This document shows, one piece after another, positions 5,475-9,639 of a stretch of 9,639 nucleotides of DNA (positions within the stretch are counted from its first letter, which is position 1; each line of letters begins with the position of its first letter). The stretch covers positions 1 to 9,639 of the forward strand of contig JAPOHQ010000033.1 in assembly GCA_029979375.1 (NCBI GenBank). Reading direction: 5' to 3'. The notes under the pieces were generated by a model, which worked only from the letters and a program-made list of their open reading frames with translations, ran no database searches and had not been told where the DNA came from. Source of the stretch: Microbacteriaceae bacterium (GTDB lineage Bacteria; Actinomycetota; Actinomycetes; Actinomycetales; Microbacteriaceae). A program made the translations under genes and the position numbers.

Positions 5475-6134
5475 ATGGCAACTATTCTCTGCATCTCTCC
5501 TGAGCGCGAAAATCCGCTTCCTCCGCTGGAAGTTCTAGGCCACAGCATCGAAATCATCGACTTTGAGCCGCAGTCACTCGCCTCCGCCCCCAGGCACGAT
5601 ATCGCCATCCTGGACTGCCGCGGAAACCTGGTCGGTGCGAGATCGGTCGCGAGGATCCTGCAGGCCGCCGGTTGGCAAAAGCCTCTGCTCATGGTCGTCT
5701 CGGAGGCCGGACTGCCTGCTGTGAGCGTGGAGTGGGGCGCAACCAGCTTCATTCTCGATGGGGCCTCGCTTGCCGAGGTTGACGCCCGGCTCAGGATGCT
5801 CTCCGATGCCAAACCCGTAATCCGCCAGGGCGAGATCACGACCGGCCTGGTTATCGACGTTTCGACTTTCACCGCGAAAATAAACGGCCGCGCGCTTGAT
5901 CTAACCTTCAAGGAGTTTGAGCTGTTGCGCTATTTGAACGAGAACCCCCGCCAGGTTTTCAGCCGCGAACAGCTGCTCAGTGAGGTCTGGGGCTACGACT
6001 ACTTTGGTGGCACCAGGACAGTTGATGTCCACATCCGAAGACTGCGGGCCAAACTGGGCGAGCACGAGGGCCTCATCGGAACGGTTAGAAACGTTGGCTA
6101 TCGGCTTGACCCGAGCCTCGGTTCAGAAGATTAA
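5475..6134 (+). CDS. glnR: GlnR-type orphan OmpR-family nitrogen regulator
   Basis: A 219-aa regulator. The winged-helix domain (about 125-212) has LDLTFKEFELLRYL, SEVWGYDYFGGTRTVDVH and IGTVRNVGYRLD, matching actinobacterial GlnR (Streptomyces GlnR, Rv0818), the global activator and repressor of nitrogen assimilation genes. The receiver (about 1-108) is atypical: an Asp aligns with the phosphoacceptor (D47 in AILDCRG), but the N-terminal acidic pair and the conserved Lys are missing, as in known GlnR, which is thought to work without a cognate kinase. No kinase gene is adjacent. The start at 5475 is set by the GGGAGG site. It is 42 nt upstream of ppk, and only 2 nt separate its stop from the ppk PHO box. 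In mycobacteria glnR is followed by mshD and phosphate genes; mshD is not here. Confidence 0.85.
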   Translation: MATILCISPERENPLPPLEVLGHSIEIIDFEPQSLASAPRHDIAILDCRGNLVGARSVARILQAAGWQKPLLMVVSEAGLPAVSVEWGATSFILDGASLAEVDARLRMLSDAKPVIRQGEITTGLVIDVSTFTAKINGRALDLTFKEFELLRYLNENPRQVFSREQLLSEVWGYDYFGGTRTVDVHIRRLRAKLGEHEGLIGTVRNVGYRLDPSLGSED

Positions 6135-6136
6135 CT

Positions 6137-6158
6137 GTTCAACAAAGGTTCAACTAGA
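6137..6158 (+). promoter_or_regulatory. PHO box upstream of ppk
   Basis: Two perfect copies of GTTCAAC (6137-6143 and 6148-6154) lie exactly 11 nt apart, as in GTTCAAC-AAAG-GTTCAAC. This is the direct-repeat geometry of actinobacterial PHO boxes bound by PhoP/RegX3-type OmpR regulators (core GTTCACC). The box ends 18 nt before the ppk ATG. If ppk is leaderless, the box covers the -35 position, as expected for an activator site. No good -35/-10 pair is otherwise visible. Confidence 0.75.
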
Positions 6159-6176
6159 AGTGCAAAGATATCTCTC

Positions 6177-8267
6177 ATGTCCGAAGAGACCACCGCGATC
6201 TTTATCCCGCCAAGCGAGCATCAGCTTCCCGCTGATCGCTTCCTGGAGCGCGAACTCAGCTGGCTGGATTTCAACCAGCGAGTTTTAGAGCTCGCGGAGG
6301 ACGAGTCGGTCCCACTTCTCGAGCGAGTCAACTTCCTTTCGATCTTTGCCTCGAATCTCGACGAATTTTTCATGGTGCGCGTCGCATCCCTGAAGCGCAG
6401 GATTGCCACCGGGATAGCGGTGCCATCCCCCTCCGGCCTTAGTCCCCAGGATGTCCTGGCAAAGATTTCCGAGCGCACTCGTGAGCTGCAGATTCGCCAT
6501 GCCGAGCTCTTTGCAACCGCGGTCTCCAAGTCGCTAGCCGAAAACGGCATCGAGGTGGTGCATTGGTCCACTCTCAGCGAGGAAGAAAAAACTGAGCTTC
6601 ACAGCTATTTCAGCTCTCAGGTCTTCCCAGTTTTGACTCCGCTTGCCGTTGACCCTGCTCACCCTTTCCCATACATCTCCGGCCTCTCGCTAAACCTCGC
6701 GGTTGTGCTTAGGAACCCAAAGAACTCTGCCGAGCACTTCGCAAGGGTGAAGGTTCCACCGCTGCTACCGAGATTCGTTGTCGTCCCAGGCTCAACATCC
6801 AGATATGTTCCGCTCGAGGATGTTATTGGCGAATTCTTGGGTGAGCTGTTCCAAGGCATGGAGGTGCTGCAGCACCACACCTTCCGGGTTACCAGGAACG
6901 AGGACCTCGAGGTCGATGAGGATGACGGCGAGAACCTGCTGGTCCAGCTCGAAAAAGAGTTGCTCAGAAGGCGCTTCGGTCCGCCCGTTCGGCTCGAGGT
7001 TGCAGAGGACATCGACTCGCAAGTGCTGTCGCTACTGAAGCGCGAGCTGGATATCGACGACAGCGATGTCTACCTGCTCCCCGAGCCGTTGGATCTCTCA
7101 AGCCTCTCGGCCCTGGCATTCTTGCCACTGCCTGAGTTTCACTTCGAGCCGCACCAAATCACCACCAACCGCTACCTCGAGGCCGATGAGGATGAGGCTG
7201 CGGACATCTTCGCCTCGCTGCGCGAGCGAGAGGTGCTTGTCCATCACCCTTATGAGTCGTTTGCGACCAGCGTCCAGGCATTCTTGGAGCAGGCCGCCGA
7301 TCCCGCCGTCGTCGCCATCAAGCAGACGCTCTACCGCACCTCCGGTGACTCACCAATCGTCGATGCTCTGATCGATGCGGCCGCGGCCGGCAAGCAGGTC
7401 TTGGCCCTGGTCGAGATCAAGGCGCGATTTGATGAGCAGAACAACATCGGTTGGGCTAGAAAGCTGGAGAGCGCCGGAGTTCACGTCGTCTATGGACTGG
7501 TTGGTCTCAAGACTCACTGCAAGCTCTCACTGGTCATCCGTCAGGAGGGTGACCACCTCAGGCGCTATTGCCACATCGGCACCGGAAACTACAACCCAAA
7601 GACCGCGAGGTATTACGAAGACCTAGGGCTTTTGACCGCGCGACCCGAGGTTGGCGAAGACCTAACCAAGCTGTTCAATCTGCTTTCGGGATATGCCACC
7701 GAACCACAATACAAGTCCATCCTGACCTCGCCCGTCGGTGTCAGAGAGGGTCTAACTGAGAGAATCCGCCGGGAAGCTGAGAACCACCTGGCCGGCAAGC
7801 CCGCCGGCATCAGATTCAAGATCAATTCGCTAGTCGATGAGCAGATCATTGATGAGCTTTATCTGGCCTCTAAGCAGGGCGTTCCAATCGACATCCTGGT
7901 GCGAGGAATGTGTGCCCTGAGACCAGGGGTTGAGGGGCTGAGCGAATCGATCAGGGTTCACTCGGTTCTTGGCCGCTACCTCGAGCACTCCCGAATCTTT
8001 TACTTTGAAAATGCCGGAGACCCCGATGTTTACATCGGCTCCGCCGACATGATGCACCGCAATCTCGACCGCAGGGTCGAGACCCTGGTGAAGATCGTCC
8101 AGGGCGACCAGATCACCGAACTCCGAGACGTAATGGACCTCGGCATGGGAGAGGACTCTTCGGTTTGGGTTCTCGATGCCAACGGAAGCTGGCAGCGCCG
8201 GGCCGGAGCGGTGAATGTTCAAGACGAACTGATGGCCAGGACCCTCAGCAAGAAGAGGATCAGGTAG
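6177..8267 (+). CDS. ppk: Polyphosphate kinase 1
   Basis: A 696-aa enzyme, normal length for PPK1, which reversibly transfers the ATP gamma-phosphate onto inorganic polyphosphate. Order: N-terminal helical domain (about 15-125, with RELSWLDFNQRVLE and the ATP-site Asn in FASNLDEFFMVRV), head domain (about 130-320), then two phospholipase-D-like domains (about 325-500 and 505-690). The autophosphorylated histidine is H447 in GLKTHCKL, and the second essential histidine is H466 in YCHIGTGNYNPKTARYYED. KQTLYRTS, VEIKARFDEQNN, RGMCALRPG and YIGSADMMHRNLDRRVE are also conserved. An acidic stretch (EVDEDDGE, 245-252) lies in the head domain. No clear Shine-Dalgarno precedes ATG 6177. The gene follows a PHO box, so induction by RegX3 under phosphate limitation is likely. 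Its TAG overlaps the next gene's GTG by 1 nt. Confidence 0.97.
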   Translation: MSEETTAIFIPPSEHQLPADRFLERELSWLDFNQRVLELAEDESVPLLERVNFLSIFASNLDEFFMVRVASLKRRIATGIAVPSPSGLSPQDVLAKISERTRELQIRHAELFATAVSKSLAENGIEVVHWSTLSEEEKTELHSYFSSQVFPVLTPLAVDPAHPFPYISGLSLNLAVVLRNPKNSAEHFARVKVPPLLPRFVVVPGSTSRYVPLEDVIGEFLGELFQGMEVLQHHTFRVTRNEDLEVDEDDGENLLVQLEKELLRRRFGPPVRLEVAEDIDSQVLSLLKRELDIDDSDVYLLPEPLDLSSLSALAFLPLPEFHFEPHQITTNRYLEADEDEAADIFASLREREVLVHHPYESFATSVQAFLEQAADPAVVAIKQTLYRTSGDSPIVDALIDAAAAGKQVLALVEIKARFDEQNNIGWARKLESAGVHVVYGLVGLKTHCKLSLVIRQEGDHLRRYCHIGTGNYNPKTARYYEDLGLLTARPEVGEDLTKLFNLLSGYATEPQYKSILTSPVGVREGLTERIRREAENHLAGKPAGIRFKINSLVDEQIIDELYLASKQGVPIDILVRGMCALRPGVEGLSESIRVHSVLGRYLEHSRIFYFENAGDPDVYIGSADMMHRNLDRRVETLVKIVQGDQITELRDVMDLGMGEDSSVWVLDANGSWQRRAGAVNVQDELMARTLSKKRIR

Positions 8268-9190
8268 TGGCAATACTTGCCGCCGGGGTGGTCTGTTGGC
8301 GAGAGCAAAAGGGCAAACTCGAGGTGCTCCTTGTTCACCGCAAGCGCTATGACGACTGGAGCTTTCCAAAGGGGAAGGTCGACAAAGGTGAATACCTGCC
8401 TGAGACCGCGGTGCGCGAGATGGAAGAAGAGACCGGCATTCGGCTAAAGCTGGGTCGCAAACTCAGCACCGCCTATTACAAGGTCTCCTCGGGTGAGGAC
8501 AAAGAGGTCCACTACTGGGCCTCGAAGCTTCGCGAGCGCGCCTGGGCAAAGGCCCAGTTCAAACCCAATGATGAGATATCCGCCCTCGAGTGGGTCAGCG
8601 CCAAGAAGGCCCTAGCGGTGCTTTCCTACAAGCACGATCAGCAGCTCCTCAAAGAGGTCATGGGTTTCTACGCAGACAAAGAGCTCGAGACCAGGGCTCT
8701 CATTCTGCTTCGGCACGCAAAGGCCACACCCAGGGGAGACTGGCCTGGCGAAGAGGCTAAGCGGCCACTATTACCCGAGGGCGAGAAGCAGGCCAAACGG
8801 CTCCAGGGGGTCATCGGAGCTTATGCACCAAAGCGACTGGTGACCAGCCCATGGAAGAGATGTCACCAGACCGTGGAGCCATATGCAAAGGCCTGCAAGA
8901 AAAAGCTCATCGAGCGATCGCAACTGACTGAACTTTCAAGCACCCTCAGCCCGCGAAAGACCATTCATGCCGTTGAGGACCTCTTCGATGCAACCAGGTC
9001 CGCGCTGCTTTGCTCACATCGCCCCGCACTTCCAACAATCACCAAGACTCTTGCCACCAGGGCCAAGGGACTTGTTAGGGAGGAGATCCTTGCCGCAACC
9101 GATCTCGAACCGGCCGAGTTCATTGTGTTGAGGCTCACGGTTGGCAAGAGCCCGAGATTCGTGAGCACCGAGCGCGTCAGAATCAGCTAG
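8267..9190 (+). CDS. mutT1: MutT1-like Nudix hydrolase fused to a histidine phosphatase domain
   Basis: A 307-aa two-domain protein. The Nudix domain (about 1-135) has the full Nudix box from G36 to I58: G-x5-E42, then REMEEETGI with catalytic E54/E55. The histidine phosphatase domain (about 140-290) has LLRHAKA (H150), Arg in TSPWKRC, ELS acid (E222) and second His H251 in CSHRPAL. This is the architecture of mycobacterial MutT1, which hydrolyses diadenosine polyphosphates and 8-oxo-guanine nucleotides. GTG 8267 is chosen because it overlaps the ppk TAG (TAGTG) and gives the family's N-terminus (VAILAAGVVCWR); an upstream start at 8165 would add 34 residues inside ppk. AGAGG lies within 15 nt upstream. 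It is co-transcribed and probably coupled with ppk, tying nucleotide-polyphosphate turnover to polyphosphate. Confidence 0.9.
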   Translation: MAILAAGVVCWREQKGKLEVLLVHRKRYDDWSFPKGKVDKGEYLPETAVREMEEETGIRLKLGRKLSTAYYKVSSGEDKEVHYWASKLRERAWAKAQFKPNDEISALEWVSAKKALAVLSYKHDQQLLKEVMGFYADKELETRALILLRHAKATPRGDWPGEEAKRPLLPEGEKQAKRLQGVIGAYAPKRLVTSPWKRCHQTVEPYAKACKKKLIERSQLTELSSTLSPRKTIHAVEDLFDATRSALLCSHRPALPTITKTLATRAKGLVREEILAATDLEPAEFIVLRLTVGKSPRFVSTERVRIS

Positions 9191-9202
9191 CTTCGCGAAT
9201 AA

Positions 9203-9257
9203 ATTCACCCCTTGTTTACTTGGTGTCCAAACCGAGTTTGCCCATGCTTCCTAGCTT
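9203..9257 (+). promoter_or_regulatory. PHO box and probable promoter of pstS
   Basis: Three 11-nt units in tandem: ATTCACCCCTT (9203-9213), GTTTACTTGGT (9214-9224) and the weaker GTCCAAACCGA (9225-9235). The first two match the GTTCACC-type PHO box unit at the expected spacing. TAGCTT (9252-9257) could be the -10, placing the box over the -35 region as for an activator. The rest of the 101-bp gap after mutT1 holds the pstS ribosome site AAAGG (9281-9285), 6 nt before the ATG. I see no terminator hairpin. Confidence 0.7.
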
Positions 9258-9291
9258 TTGACTTGCCTAACCAATAACTGAAAGGTAATCA

Positions 9292-9639
9292 ATGTCAAAG
9301 CTTGCAAAGCTAACCGCGCTAGCCAGTGCTAGTGCTCTGGTTCTGGCTGGTTGTGCTGCTAACGAGGAGCCAGCTCCTTCAGCATCCGCAACAGCGACCT
9401 CATCAAATGGAAGCACCACCGAAGAAGCCCCAGCCCCGCTCAGCGGAACCCTCGATGGTTCTGGTGCAAGCTCGATGGCTGCTGGCCAGGAGGCATGGGT
9501 TGCTGGCTTCCAGCAGCTAAACCCAGGGGTAACCATCAACTACAACCCGACTGGTTCAGGAACTGGTCGTGACCAGTTCGAGGAGGGTCTCACATTCTTC
9601 ACCGGTTCTGACTCCGCGTTGAAGGATGAGGAGATCGCA
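9292..9639 (+). CDS. pstS: PstS phosphate-binding lipoprotein of the Pst ABC importer (partial, 3' end outside window)
   Basis: The first 116 residues of a phosphate-binding protein; the frame is still open at the window edge. A lipoprotein signal peptide (1-20) has basic start MSKLAKL, a hydrophobic core and lipobox LVLAGC with Cys21 as the lipidated residue. A low-complexity Ala, Pro, Ser, Thr and Glu linker (about 22-50) should space the domain from the membrane. The mature domain then starts with phosphate-loop residues LDGSGASS (54-61), GSGTGRDQF (88-96) and GSDSAL (105-110), typical of PstS. It delivers phosphate to PstC/PstA/PstB, which would be expected downstream. A PHO box upstream indicates control by SenX3-RegX3. 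DING or other periplasmic binding proteins are less likely given the locus. Confidence 0.92.
   Translation, partial: MSKLAKLTALASASALVLAGCAANEEPAPSASATATSSNGSTTEEAPAPLSGTLDGSGASSMAAGQEAWVAGFQQLNPGVTINYNPTGSGTGRDQFEEGLTFFTGSDSALKDEEIA

Noticed and set aside
7830..8369. 179-aa ORF on - antisense to the ends of ppk and the mutT1 start
   Set aside because: Opposite two well-supported genes, with no recognisable domain.

Overview
The window looks like a piece of chromosome from a streamlined actinobacterium, most plausibly Microbacteriaceae or a close relative. This is inference from gene content: SenX3-RegX3 two-component pair, GlnR-type orphan regulator, actinobacterial nitrobindin/FABP-like protein, MutT1-type Nudix plus histidine-phosphatase fusion, PhoU, PPK1 and PstS. 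It is supported by G+C in the 50s by eye, GTG/TTG starts, almost no intergenic space and promoters that look leaderless. No RNA gene, insertion sequence, CRISPR array or phage gene was seen. No stretch above 300 bases lacks a gene.

Layout. 1-195 (+) is the C-terminal end of an unrecognised protein whose stop codon interlocks with that of regX3. 192-1924 (-) is senX3-regX3, with an ATGA overlap. A 159-bp divergent region (1925-2083) holds a candidate RegX3 operator and leads to phoU (+, 2084-2722). 5409-2726 (-) is a compact five-gene run: an 84-aa membrane protein, a 36-aa single-helix membrane protein, a nitrobindin-like haem protein, a YgfZ-like protein and phosphoglycerate mutase (gpmA). 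From 5475 onward on (+) come glnR, ppk, mutT1-like and the start of pstS.

How it works together. Most of the window is a phosphate-homeostasis locus. SenX3-RegX3 should sense phosphate limitation with PhoU as modulator; PstS is the phosphate-binding lipoprotein of the Pst importer, which presumably continues past the right edge; PPK1 handles polyphosphate; and the MutT1-like protein probably hydrolyses nucleotide polyphosphates. Two convincing PHO boxes (direct repeats at 11-nt spacing) lie before ppk and pstS, and a related element lies between senX3 and phoU, so the regulator and its probable targets are in one locus. GlnR, the nitrogen regulator, sits directly before the ppk PHO box.

Points for a second look: the SenX3 homologue has no transmembrane segment; a very regular TANNNT-N6-start architecture precedes three genes; and there is an unannotated 36-aa membrane peptide. 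I see no wholly new defence or mobile system. The novelty here lies in regulatory architecture and small genes.
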